The notes beneath the pieces were generated by a model that had not been told where the DNA came from, ran no database searches, and saw nothing but the letters and a program-made list of their open reading frames with translations. Positions 1 through 7,642 of a stretch of DNA of 64,000 nucleotides are shown one piece after another. The stretch's first letter is position 1. Every line of letters begins with the position of its first letter. This stretch comes from Ruminococcus sp. Marseille-P6503 (GTDB taxonomy: Bacteria > Bacillota > Clostridia > Oscillospirales > Ruminococcaceae), in assembly GCF_900604945.1 (NCBI RefSeq), contig NZ_UWPB01000002.1, positions 496,001 through 560,000 on the forward strand, given 5' to 3'. Both the position numbers and the translations under genes were made by a program.

Positions 1-1
1 A

Positions 2-454
2 CGCCTGAACGGTGTTAAGGCACAGCATATTACATGTATGCCTTATGAAGAACCCTTTGACGATTGCCATGTTGTTGTGGATTGTTTGTTGCCGTCAGGC
101 AGGCGCATTATGCTTGACCCGACGTGGCGTTTATATCTCAAAGACATGGACGGCGAGTATGTGTCTTTGCCCCGTCTGCGTGAGCTTTTGTTAGCGGATG
201 AGCCTGTTTTTGAAAATCCTGCTGCCGATTATAACGGGCAGGGATTTGATAAAAAGTATTACAGAAACTATATGACAAAGAATTGTTTTCGCTTTGCCCG
301 ACCGACGCTCGCCAAAGACGGAGTCGACGGACGAACGGAAACCTCACGATATATAGAGCTTGTACCTAAAGGCTATCCTGTTGAAAAGTTTTCCGAAAGC
401 CGCAAGGAAGATTTTGTTTACAATGATATTGAGTTCTGGAAATTCGATTTATAG
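2..454 (+). CDS. transglutaminase-like protein, C-terminal part
   Basis: The frame is open to the left edge, so the start lies outside the window; the first in-frame ATG at 38 is internal. The visible part carries a Cys-His segment (DDCHVVVDC) followed by a LDPTW motif, which resembles the His and Asp end of a transglutaminase-like cysteine protease core. After it comes about 90 residues of basic/aromatic sequence that I do not recognise. Family assignment rests on this short motif only; substrate unknown. No clear terminator follows. Confidence 0.5.
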   Translation, partial: RLNGVKAQHITCMPYEEPFDDCHVVVDCLLPSGRRIMLDPTWRLYLKDMDGEYVSLPRLRELLLADEPVFENPAADYNGQGFDKKYYRNYMTKNCFRFARPTLAKDGVDGRTETSRYIELVPKGYPVEKFSESRKEDFVYNDIEFWKFDL

Positions 455-817
455 TTTATGATTACAATGCTTAAAAACATAAAACCAGACATCGTTTAAG
501 TCAAAAAACTTGTTGATTTCTGCTGATGAAGGGTTACTGAAAACGATATTGATAATTTCTTTCAAAGCCGTTACATAGAACGTCATTTTGAAGCGAGGGC
601 ATCGCTCCCGCCGATTTCTGATGCCTGTGTAACTTCTTTTTGTTTTGCAATGAATTTATAAGTCAAGGACGAATTATCTGCCTGCGGACATATTGAGCGG
701 AAATAGCTTTGGACAAAAAGCGACATATTTCTATTACTGGTTTTGTGAAAATATACAATAAAAGTAACGAAAGGTTGTTTATTCATACGAATATTAAAAT
801 CTTAAACGTTTAACACA
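455..817. other. intergenic, no gene seen
   Basis: AT-rich spacer between the transglutaminase-like gene and the mannanase promoter. It holds a loose inverted repeat (GGCATC / GATGCC around 599-624) but no ORF with a ribosome site or recognisable protein. Confidence 0.4.
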
Positions 818-846
818 TTGACTTTACCGTTTTTTGAATATAAAAT
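818..846 (+). promoter_or_regulatory. sigma-A-type promoter for mannanase
   Basis: TTGACT at 818-823, 17-nt spacer, TAAAAT at 841-846, about 60 nt before the mannanase ATG. Confidence 0.6.
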
Positions 847-906
847 AAAGGTGTTAACAATATTCGTAAATACCGGTATTATAACATTAAACAGGAAGGA
901 GCTTTT

Positions 907-2343
907 ATGGTAAGCGAAAAAACAAGAGCCGGCAGAGCGGCAAGATTACTGACCGCGGTCATTCTTACAGCGGCAATAATTTTCGGATGGGCGTACAGCC
1001 CGTCGGCGGAAGCGACGGCTTCAGGATTTTATGTAAGCGGAACTACGATAAGAGACGCCAACGGAAACGCGTTTGTTATGAGAGGAGTAAACGTTCCTCA
1101 CGCCTGGTTTACTTCTCAGACCTCGGTTTCCCTATCGGCAATTGCCAACAAAGGAGCAAATACCGTCAGGGTAGTAATATCCGACGGAGAGGAGTATACC
1201 AAGACTACGGCGTCAGAGCTTCAGAACATCATAAATATGTGCAAATCAAATCAGCTTGTATGCGTGCTGGAGATACACGACGCGACGGGAAGCGACGAAG
1301 TATCCGACCTGAACAAGGCGGTCAGCTACTGGCTTGAAATGAAGCAGATACTTAACAGCAACAAGGAATACGTTATTGTAAATATCGCAAACGAATGGTA
1401 CGGCTCATGGAACGGCTCGGCATGGGCAAACGGCTATAAGAGCGCGATAACCAGTCTGAGAAACGGCGGAATAGAAAATATGCTCATGGTAGACTGCGCC
1501 GGCTGGGGACAGTATGCCGATTCGATCAAGAATTACGGCAATGAGGTGTTCAATGCCGACGAGGATTCAAATACGGTATTTTCCATACATATGTATGAAT
1601 ACGCCGGAGGAAGCTCGTCATCGGTAAAGGCTAATATCAATAATGCCCTGGGAATAGGCGTTCCGGTAGTGATAGGAGAATTCGGACACAAGCACACCGG
1701 CGGCGATGTTGACGAAGCTACCGTAATGAGCTACTGTACGCAGAAAAACGTAGGCTATCTCGGCTGGTCATGGAAAGGCAACAGTTCGGACGTTTCATAT
1801 CTGGACATATCGAACGACTGGGCGGGGCAAAGCCTGACTTCATGGGGAGAAACCTTGTTTAACGGCGCTAACGGTATTGCTCAGACGTCGGTAACCTGCA
1901 CAGTTTATACGGGAGGCTCGACGGACGACAGCTCCGGAAGCGGGGACGATTCTTCCCAAACGGGACAGTATGATACCGAGGTGCTTTTCTCCGGAACGGC
2001 TTCCGCCTCAAACTGGGGACAGGCGGTTTCAGTAATGACCGCCAAGAACGGAGGAAGCTTTAACCCGGGAATAATTACTTCGGACGGATATTTCTATATA
2101 GAATATTCGGGAGACGCGGTAGAGCTGATCCTGCAAAGCTGGTCCGGCGGAAGCGAGTGGGCTAAGGTCACCGCCAGCGAGACCGGAACGGTAAACGGCC
2201 GCAGCTATGCCAAGTATTCGTACGCAAACTGCACGGCAGCGTTCGGTTCCAGCAATTTCAGCGGGCTGCTTGACAACGTTCACGCCGGAGCCACATCAGG
2301 CTCGGTTACGGTTTATTCTCTGGAATACCGCTGTCCGCTGTAA
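907..2343 (+). CDS. secreted GH5 endo-beta-1,4-mannanase with C-terminal CBM-like domain
   Basis: Predicted to hydrolyse beta-1,4-mannan outside the cell. Residues 1-37 are a Sec signal peptide. Residues about 40-320 are a GH5 catalytic domain that looks like subfamily 8: MRGVNVPHAW near 58, acid/base Glu163 in NIANEW, nucleophile Glu258 in VVIGEFGH, and the LGWSWKGN strand. The usual NEP is NEW here. A Ser/Asp/Gly linker (about 330-350) leads to a 120-residue beta-rich domain of carbohydrate-binding type. No dockerin or sortase motif is present, so the enzyme is probably free. The start has a good AAGGAG site. It is monocistronic, with its own promoter and terminator. Subfamily is from sequence memory; xylan or glucan activity is less likely. 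Confidence 0.88.
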   Translation: MVSEKTRAGRAARLLTAVILTAAIIFGWAYSPSAEATASGFYVSGTTIRDANGNAFVMRGVNVPHAWFTSQTSVSLSAIANKGANTVRVVISDGEEYTKTTASELQNIINMCKSNQLVCVLEIHDATGSDEVSDLNKAVSYWLEMKQILNSNKEYVIVNIANEWYGSWNGSAWANGYKSAITSLRNGGIENMLMVDCAGWGQYADSIKNYGNEVFNADEDSNTVFSIHMYEYAGGSSSSVKANINNALGIGVPVVIGEFGHKHTGGDVDEATVMSYCTQKNVGYLGWSWKGNSSDVSYLDISNDWAGQSLTSWGETLFNGANGIAQTSVTCTVYTGGSTDDSSGSGDDSSQTGQYDTEVLFSGTASASNWGQAVSVMTAKNGGSFNPGIITSDGYFYIEYSGDAVELILQSWSGGSEWAKVTASETGTVNGRSYAKYSYANCTAAFGSSNFSGLLDNVHAGATSGSVTVYSLEYRCPL

Positions 2344-2447
2344 AACGTAAAGAACTGCCTGACGTCAGCTGCGTTCAAGCGGTGATTAGTTGTCAGACAA
2401 CAGAATGATACGTATTTGCCGTTTTTGTTTTTCACGGCGGATATGAT

Positions 2448-2495
2448 AAACGGACAATGTCTGCTTATTTCAGGCATTGTCCGTTTTGCTTTTTG
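2448..2495 (+). terminator. intrinsic terminator after mannanase
   Basis: Perfect 12-bp stem AAACGGACAATG / CATTGTCCGTTT (2448-2459, 2475-2486) followed by a T-rich tail. Confidence 0.8.
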
Positions 2496-2517
2496 TCCGC
2501 GCTAAGACTTATTAAAA

Positions 2518-3306
2518 TCAGCCGAGAGCTACGTCAAGTATCATCATTATTATGAATCCGACCATTACGCCTATAGTTCCCAGATGTCCTGCTTCCAAGT
2601 GCGCCTCAGGAATAAGTTCTTCTACCACTACATAAAGCATCGCTCCGGCTGCAAAGGCAAGCAGCCACGGAAGCAGCGCCGTTATCTGCCCTGCAATAAG
2701 TACGGTGAGAACTCCGAATATCGGTTCGACGATGCCGGACATCGAGCCGCAGAGAAATGCCTTTAACCGCCCCGAGCCGCTTTGTCTTATAGGAAGGGCG
2801 ATCGCGGCGCCCTCGGGAAGATTCTGGATACCTATGCCCAGAGCGAGAGCCATCGCCGACGCCAGAAGCTCCTGATTGTTTCCGTCAGCCGCAAGAGCAA
2901 AAGCAAGACCTACCGCCATACCCTCGGGGATATTGTGCAGCGTAATGGCGAAAATAAGAAGGGCGGTTCGTTTAAGTCCCTGCTTTACTCCGTCCGGGCG
3001 GTCCAGCCCCGGGTGAAAATAAGGAAGAAGCTTATCAAGCCCCATCAGAAACAGTATTCCGGCAGCAAAGCCGCCCGCCGCCGGCACCCAGCCGATAAGC
3101 CCCAGCTCCTCTGCTTTGTCGATTGACGGAATAAGCAGGGACCAGACCGACGCCGCTATCATAACTCCCGCCGCAAAGCCAAGAAAAACCCGTTGTATCC
3201 TGTCTGAGGATCTGATGTTTTTAAAGAAAAAAACCATAGCCGCTCCGAGCATAGTCATAGCAAACGTAAAGCCTGTTCCGCCCAGAGCCAGTAAAACTCC
3301 GTTCAT
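2518..3306 (-). CDS. ZIP-family (GufA-type) divalent metal transporter
   Basis: Membrane importer for zinc or another divalent metal. About eight hydrophobic segments are visible; the metal-site helices carry HNIPEG and QNLPEG, the pattern of bacterial GufA/ZupT-like ZIP proteins. A longer reading starts 39 nt upstream, but the ATG at 3306 is better placed behind AAAGGAATAAGGTG. It is divergent from the ArsR regulator at 3728 and preceded by an unusually structured 5' leader, so metal-dependent control is likely. Zinc is inferred from the neighbours, not shown. Confidence 0.85.
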   Translation of the reverse strand: MNGVLLALGGTGFTFAMTMLGAAMVFFFKNIRSSDRIQRVFLGFAAGVMIAASVWSLLIPSIDKAEELGLIGWVPAAGGFAAGILFLMGLDKLLPYFHPGLDRPDGVKQGLKRTALLIFAITLHNIPEGMAVGLAFALAADGNNQELLASAMALALGIGIQNLPEGAAIALPIRQSGSGRLKAFLCGSMSGIVEPIFGVLTVLIAGQITALLPWLLAFAAGAMLYVVVEELIPEAHLEAGHLGTIGVMVGFIIMMILDVALG

Positions 3307-3331
3307 ACACCTTATTCCTTTCAGATGTGTC

Positions 3332-3455
3332 AAACCTGTGTTCACAGATCAGCCGAATAACCATTCGCTGAGAAAAGCTTTAAATGATCTGTAAATACAG
3401 GTTTCTGATATAGTGCGTCATTATGCAATGACATACTATATTGTATTCCTTTCAG
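3332..3455 (-). promoter_or_regulatory. structured leader of ZIP gene with two inverted repeats and a 30-codon ORF
   Basis: Two dyads precede the ZIP gene. One pairs 3332-3351 with 3385-3404 (18 of 20 positions complementary); the other is a 34-nt near-palindrome at 3408-3441. A 30-codon ORF (3434 down to 3342, beginning MSLHNDALYQ) has an AAAGGA site and ends inside the first dyad. The words TATTCCTTTCAG occur at both 3311-3322 and 3444-3455, so both ORFs carry the same ribosome-site context. A leader-peptide or metal-responsive attenuator is an inference. I see no known riboswitch consensus. Confidence 0.45.
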
Positions 3456-3526
3456 CCTGTTCGGGTTCTGATATTGCGGCAATTTTAAAATTAACAGAAA
3501 ATTCACACAGCTGTACGGCAAGGCTA

Positions 3527-3579
3527 TTGACAAACGGTATATTATATAGTAATATATGAACAGATGAACATATGAAAAT
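3527..3579 (+). promoter_or_regulatory. promoter and probable ArsR operator of metal efflux operon
   Basis: TTGACA 3527-3532, 17-nt spacer, TAATAT 3550-3555. Immediately downstream are three 8-bp direct repeats, ATGAACAG, ATGAACAT and ATGAAAAT (3556-3579), nested in an ATATG...CATAT dyad (3554-3573). TGAACA half-sites are typical of SmtB/CadC/CzrA operators, and this position would block transcription start. Confidence 0.6.
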
Positions 3580-3727
3580 TCAAAAAGACAATGCCGTGGA
3601 GAACAGGCTTTTGCCTATATCAGAAAAACTGAGCAAGACATATCATAGGTTATAAAAAAACTGATAAAACAAATAATGAAAAGGAGGTGAGCGCACGGTA
3701 AAAGCGAAGTGCTTTGCGTGCGGAAAA

Positions 3728-4081
3728 ATGAATGAACAGCAGAGGGAAGATTTCTTATGTCTGCATCAGGACGTTGTGGATAAGGTTACGGAGAAAATGC
3801 CGCCTGACGAAATTTTATACGATCTGGCGGAGCTTTTCAAGGTATTCGGAGATACTACGCGGATACGGATACTTTACGCTCTTTTTGAGTCGGAGCTGTG
3901 CGTAAACGATATGGCTCAGCTTCTGGGACTGAGCCAGACCGCCGTTTCTCATCAGCTGAGGGTGCTTAAAAACAACAAGCTGGTAAGATTCAGAAAGGAA
4001 GGAAAGATAGTCTTTTACTCTCTTTCGGACGACCATGTAAGAAGCATAATCGAAACGGGAATGGAGCACGTTGAGGAATAG
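3728..4081 (+). CDS. ArsR/SmtB-family metal-responsive repressor
   Basis: Winged-helix repressor expected to leave DNA when it binds zinc or a similar metal. The HTH lies around residues 58-80 (LCVNDMAQLLGLSQTAVSHQL). The last helix has D-x-H, then His 11 residues later and an acid three after that, matching the alpha-5 zinc site of SmtB/CzrA with Glu in place of the last His. It heads an operon with the HMA protein and the P1B ATPase. The start is odd: the strong AAGGAGGTGA site lies at 3681-3690, about 37 nt before this ATG, and the frame is open between them (reading ...KAKCFACGK) without ATG, GTG or TTG. Confidence 0.85.
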   Translation: MNEQQREDFLCLHQDVVDKVTEKMPPDEILYDLAELFKVFGDTTRIRILYALFESELCVNDMAQLLGLSQTAVSHQLRVLKNNKLVRFRKEGKIVFYSLSDDHVRSIIETGMEHVEE

Positions 4082-4150
4082 GATATATAAAAACGATTGC
4101 CGTATTTGCTGCTCGGCAGTCTGCAAGCCATACGGAAAGGGTGAATCTTT

Positions 4151-4372
4151 ATGAAAAAGGTATTCAGACTTGAAAATCTTGACTGTGCCAACTGCGCGCA
4201 GAAGATGGAGAACGGAATCAAAAAGCTTGAGGGGGTTCAGGACTGCACCGTCAGCTTTATGTCGCAGAAAATGACTCTGACTGCTGACGACGGCAGCTTT
4301 GACGAGATCGTAAAGAAAGCGGTAAAGCTTTGCAGGAAGATCGAGCCGGACTGCGTGATCGTCCTGAAATAA
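4151..4372 (+). CDS. heavy-metal-associated (HMA) domain metallochaperone
   Basis: A 73-residue ferredoxin-like metal-binding protein. The CxxC loop is LDCANCAQKME at about residues 10-20; the rest fits the beta-alpha-beta-beta-alpha-beta HMA fold. It probably delivers metal to the downstream ATPase, which lacks an N-terminal metal-binding domain of its own, so the usual fused domain seems to be supplied as a separate chain. The ribosome site is GAAAGGGTG. Confidence 0.85.
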   Translation: MKKVFRLENLDCANCAQKMENGIKKLEGVQDCTVSFMSQKMTLTADDGSFDEIVKKAVKLCRKIEPDCVIVLK

Positions 4373-4403
4373 TCGCTCGCTAAAAAAGAAGAAAGGGGGA
4401 AAC

Positions 4404-4438
4404 GCTCATGAGGCGGACAGACGTCTGCCGGCTTGAGC
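4404..4438 (+). promoter_or_regulatory. hairpin over the ribosome-binding region of the metal ATPase
   Basis: GCTCA at 4404-4408 pairs with TGAGC at 4434-4438, and GACAGAC pairs with GTCTGCC in the centre (AGACGTCT is self-complementary). A good ribosome site (AAAGGGGGA, 4393-4400) precedes ATG 4408, but that ATG opens a different frame from the ATPase. The hairpin separates the site from the ATPase start codons TTG 4433 and ATG 4448. Confidence 0.4.
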
Positions 4439-4447
4439 GTAAGATAT

Positions 4448-6295
4448 ATGACCGGAAAGCAAAAGAAAACGCTAATAAGAATTATCGTCAGCGCGGTTCT
4501 GCTGGCGGCGGCAAGGCTCTTCCCTTTTGAGGGCTGGAAAAGCCTTGCGGTATATGCGGCGCCGTATGCGGTTATAGGCTGGGACGTTTTATGGAGAGCG
4601 GTAAGAAACATAATTCACGGACAGGTATTCGACGAAAATTTTCTGATGGCTCTTGCTACGGTAGGAGCGCTGGCTACCGGAGAGTACCCTGAGGCAGTCG
4701 CGGTAATGCTGTTTTACCAGATAGGCGAGCTGTTCCAGAGCTGCGCGGTAGGAAAGTCCAGAAAATCTATCGCAAGCCTTATGGATATACGCCCCGATTA
4801 CGCCAACATTGAAAAGGACGGTCAGCTGGTTCAGACAGACCCGGAGGAGATCGCCGTCGGAGATATTATTATAGTCAAGCCGGGGGAAAAGATCCCTCTG
4901 GACGGTATCGTAACCGAGGGAAAGTCTACGGCGGACACTTCCGCGCTTACAGGGGAGAGCGTTCCCAAAACAATTTACGAGGGCAGCGACGTAATAAGCG
5001 GATGTATAAATCAAAGCGGACTTATAAAGGTTAGGGTAACTAAGCCGTTCGGCGAATCGACGGTAGCCAAAATCCTGGATCTTGTTGAAAACGCGTCGTC
5101 AAAAAAAGCGAGGGCAGAAAATTTTATTTCTAAATTTGCAAGGGTATATACTCCCGTAGTTGTAATAGCCGCGCTGCTGCTGGCGGCGGTTCCGCCGCTT
5201 ATAACGGGAGGAAACTGGTCGGAATGGATACACAGGGCGCTTATTTTCCTGGTTATTTCCTGTCCCTGCGCGCTGGTTATTTCCGTACCGCTCAGCTTTT
5301 TCGGCGGAATAGGAGGAGCGAGCCGAAGCGGGATACTTGTAAAGGGAGGAAATTACCTCGAGGCGCTTGCCGCGGCGGAAATAGTTGTATTCGACAAAAC
5401 CGGAACGCTAACAAAAGGCGTTTTCAACGTAACCGCGGTTCATTCGGATGATATATCCGAAAGCAGGCTTATAGAACTTGCCGCCTATGCTGAAAGCTAT
5501 TCTGTCCACCCCATAGCAAAGTCGATAACCGAGGCTTACGGAAAGGATATAGACAGAGATAGGATAGCCTCGTCGCAGGAGCTTTCCGGAAAAGGAGTAA
5601 AGGCAGTAATAGACGGCGCGGAGGTCTGCGCCGGAAACGGAAAGCTTATGGATGAGATAGGAGTAAGCTGGCGTCCGTGTCATCATACCGGCACTACGGT
5701 TCATGTTGCCGTTGACGGAGAATATGCAGGTCATCTGGTTATATCCGACGAAATAAAGGAAACCTCGGCTCAGGCGGTAGCCGATCTGAAAGCAAAGGGA
5801 ATATCCAAAACGGTCATGCTTACAGGAGATTCAAAGGAAACGGGAGAGGATACCGCCGGTAAGCTCGGGATTGATCAGGTCTGCACTCAGCTTCTGCCCG
5901 CCGGCAAGGTAGAGGAGGTTGAAAAGCTTTTGAAGGAGAAAAGCGCCAAGGGCAGGCTGGTTTTTGTGGGCGACGGAATAAACGACGCGCCGGTGCTTTC
6001 AAGAGCGGATATAGGGATCGCAATGGGGGCTATGGGCTCCGACGCGGCGATCGAAGCGGCAGACGTCGTTCTTATGGACGATGATCCCCGCAAGATAGCC
6101 AAGGCGATAGATATTTCAAGAAAAACGCTCAGAATAGTAAGGCAGAATATCGTTTTTGCCTTGGGAGTAAAGCTGGCGGTGCTTTTGCTCGGAGCGCTCG
6201 GAATGGCTAATATGTGGGAAGCAGTTTTCGCCGACGTCGGCGTTTCGGTAATCGCCATTATAAACGCCATGAGAGCAATGAAGCTTTCCAAGTAA
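4448..6295 (+). CDS. P1B-type heavy-metal-exporting ATPase (Zn/Cd/Pb class)
   Basis: ATP-driven metal efflux pump in the membrane. Motifs in order: TGES actuator, SCPCALVIS in TM6, DKTGTLTKG phosphorylation site, SVHPIAKSI (HP locus), MLTGD, GDGINDAP hinge, and a final helix with K and FADVGVS, the P1B-2 pattern for zinc/cadmium/lead. No N-terminal HMA domain; the 73-residue protein upstream can supply it. The start is uncertain: TTG 4433 and ATG 4448 are both in frame, neither with a good ribosome site, and a stop at 4409 closes the frame upstream. Third gene of the ArsR operon. Confidence 0.9.
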   Translation: MTGKQKKTLIRIIVSAVLLAAARLFPFEGWKSLAVYAAPYAVIGWDVLWRAVRNIIHGQVFDENFLMALATVGALATGEYPEAVAVMLFYQIGELFQSCAVGKSRKSIASLMDIRPDYANIEKDGQLVQTDPEEIAVGDIIIVKPGEKIPLDGIVTEGKSTADTSALTGESVPKTIYEGSDVISGCINQSGLIKVRVTKPFGESTVAKILDLVENASSKKARAENFISKFARVYTPVVVIAALLLAAVPPLITGGNWSEWIHRALIFLVISCPCALVISVPLSFFGGIGGASRSGILVKGGNYLEALAAAEIVVFDKTGTLTKGVFNVTAVHSDDISESRLIELAAYAESYSVHPIAKSITEAYGKDIDRDRIASSQELSGKGVKAVIDGAEVCAGNGKLMDEIGVSWRPCHHTGTTVHVAVDGEYAGHLVISDEIKETSAQAVADLKAKGISKTVMLTGDSKETGEDTAGKLGIDQVCTQLLPAGKVEEVEKLLKEKSAKGRLVFVGDGINDAPVLSRADIGIAMGAMGSDAAIEAADVVLMDDDPRKIAKAIDISRKTLRIVRQNIVFALGVKLAVLLLGALGMANMWEAVFADVGVSVIAIINAMRAMKLSK

Positions 6296-6329
6296 AAAAT
6301 TACGGCTGGCTGAAAAAATATACGCGGAA

Positions 6330-6366
6330 TCGGGCGGACTGCAACAGACAGTCTGCCCGATTTTAT
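6330..6366 (+). terminator. intrinsic terminator of metal efflux operon
   Basis: CGGGCGGACTG (6331-6341) pairs with CAGTCTGCCCG (6349-6359), one G-U pair, followed by ATTTTATT. Confidence 0.8.
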
Positions 6367-6394
6367 TGACTTTTGAAAGCTGATGACCTATAAT
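6366..6394 (+). promoter_or_regulatory. promoter of thioesterase gene
   Basis: TTGACT 6366-6371, 17-nt spacer, TATAAT 6389-6394; it begins in the tail of the preceding terminator. Confidence 0.65.
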
Positions 6395-6483
6395 TGATAA
6401 GGAAATGACCTGCGCCGTTACGGTAAGGTAAACAGCTATGGAATTATTTTAGTCACACTTGTAATCAAGGAAAGGAGAAAAGC

Positions 6484-6927
6484 ATGGAGTTCAGACCATA
6501 TTCACGTGAGGTTTATTACTATGAAACGGACAGAATGAATATTGTGCATCACTCAAATTATATCCGCTGGCTTGAGGAAGCGAGGATCGATCTGCTGGGG
6601 CAGATGGGAATAAGCTTTCCCGAGATTGAAAAAAGGGGTCTTATGATTCCGGCGCTCTCGGCGGGCTGCGAATATAAATATCCACTCAGATTCGGGGACC
6701 GCTTTGAAATACGGTGCCGTATAGAAAGCTTCAACGGCTGTAGATTCAGCCTTTCATATGAGATTTTCAATGCGTCCGCCGGCAAGCCGTCTGCCGCCGC
6801 CGTTTCAGCGCATTGCTTTACCGACGGCGAGCTAAGGCCTGTAAGGCTAAAGAAAGGCTACCGGGATATTTACGAGATATTTGAAAAGGCGGCATACCGC
6901 GATAAAAACGGAAAATCCGGCGGCTGA
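6484..6927 (+). CDS. YbgC/FadM-type acyl-CoA thioesterase (4HBT hotdog)
   Basis: A 147-residue single hotdog domain that hydrolyses acyl-CoA thioesters. The motif YYETDRMNIVHHSNYIRWLEE (split here: YYETDRMN, then HHSNYIRWLEE) at about residues 13-33 contains the catalytic Asp region of the 4-hydroxybenzoyl-CoA thioesterase group. Ribosome site AAAGGAGAAAAGC. Monocistronic. Substrate chain length is not readable from sequence. Confidence 0.85.
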   Translation: MEFRPYSREVYYYETDRMNIVHHSNYIRWLEEARIDLLGQMGISFPEIEKRGLMIPALSAGCEYKYPLRFGDRFEIRCRIESFNGCRFSLSYEIFNASAGKPSAAAVSAHCFTDGELRPVRLKKGYRDIYEIFEKAAYRDKNGKSGG

Positions 6928-7038
6928 AAGCGGTTTCAGGCGGCTTCTGCTCGGGGTATTCCGCTGGAAAATCCTTGTGAAACGCCGGATTTATTTGTAA
7001 ACAAAATCAGACTTCCGCATAATTTTATTCGAAACTGC

Positions 7039-7092
7039 TTGACAATAAAAGGCGCTTATGCTACAATAAAGTCAAATATTAGACTGTCTGAT
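7039..7092 (+). promoter_or_regulatory. promoter and MarR operator
   Basis: TTGACA 7039-7044, 17-nt spacer, TACAAT 7062-7067. A 15-bp near-palindrome ATTAGACTGTCTGAT (7078-7092) sits just downstream, well placed for autorepression by the MarR protein that follows. Confidence 0.65.
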
Positions 7093-7111
7093 TTTTGATG
7101 GAGGTGCTGCT

Positions 7112-7564
7112 TTGGAACGTGAAGATATAAGGGCGTATGTCAACCAATACTGCAAATTGCGGGATTTACAGTATGCCGCGTATGAAATGTGCGCAAGGAA
7201 GCACGGCTTGACTGCAAAGGAGCTGTTTGTACTGGACATAATTTGGTTTGCGCCGGAGGGCTGCTTACAGTCTGAGATTTGCGAACGGCTGTCCGCGACA
7301 AAACAGACAGTCAGCGCTATCATCAAAAAGTTTCTGAAACATGGTTATGTATCGCTGACCGAATCCGAAACAGACCGAAGGAATAAAATCGTCCGCTTTA
7401 CGGAATCGGGAATTGAATATGCAAAAAATATTATACCGCCTGCCGCCAATGCGGAAATAGACGCTATGAGCGAATTGCCCGAGGAGGATATCGCCGAGCT
7501 GGTACGTCTTACAGAGCTTTTTTCTCAATGTATGAAAAAAAGGCTTGAAAGCATACGGGAGTGA
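7112..7564 (+). CDS. MarR-family transcriptional regulator
   Basis: A 150-residue winged-helix regulator. Recognition helix SATKQTVSAIIKKF (about 69-82), wing LTESETDRRNKIVRFTESG, and flanking dimer helices. Starts at TTG 7112, eight nt after GGAGGTG. It lies directly upstream of an MFS transporter on the same strand and probably controls it; the ligand is unknown. Confidence 0.88.
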   Translation: MEREDIRAYVNQYCKLRDLQYAAYEMCARKHGLTAKELFVLDIIWFAPEGCLQSEICERLSATKQTVSAIIKKFLKHGYVSLTESETDRRNKIVRFTESGIEYAKNIIPPAANAEIDAMSELPEEDIAELVRLTELFSQCMKKRLESIRE

Positions 7565-7642
7565 TCGTCAATACAGGCGGGCGAATACTCTGTAATATTA
7601 CACAAAACGGCGGTTGAGCCGCTTTTCGGAGGGAAAATAGAA

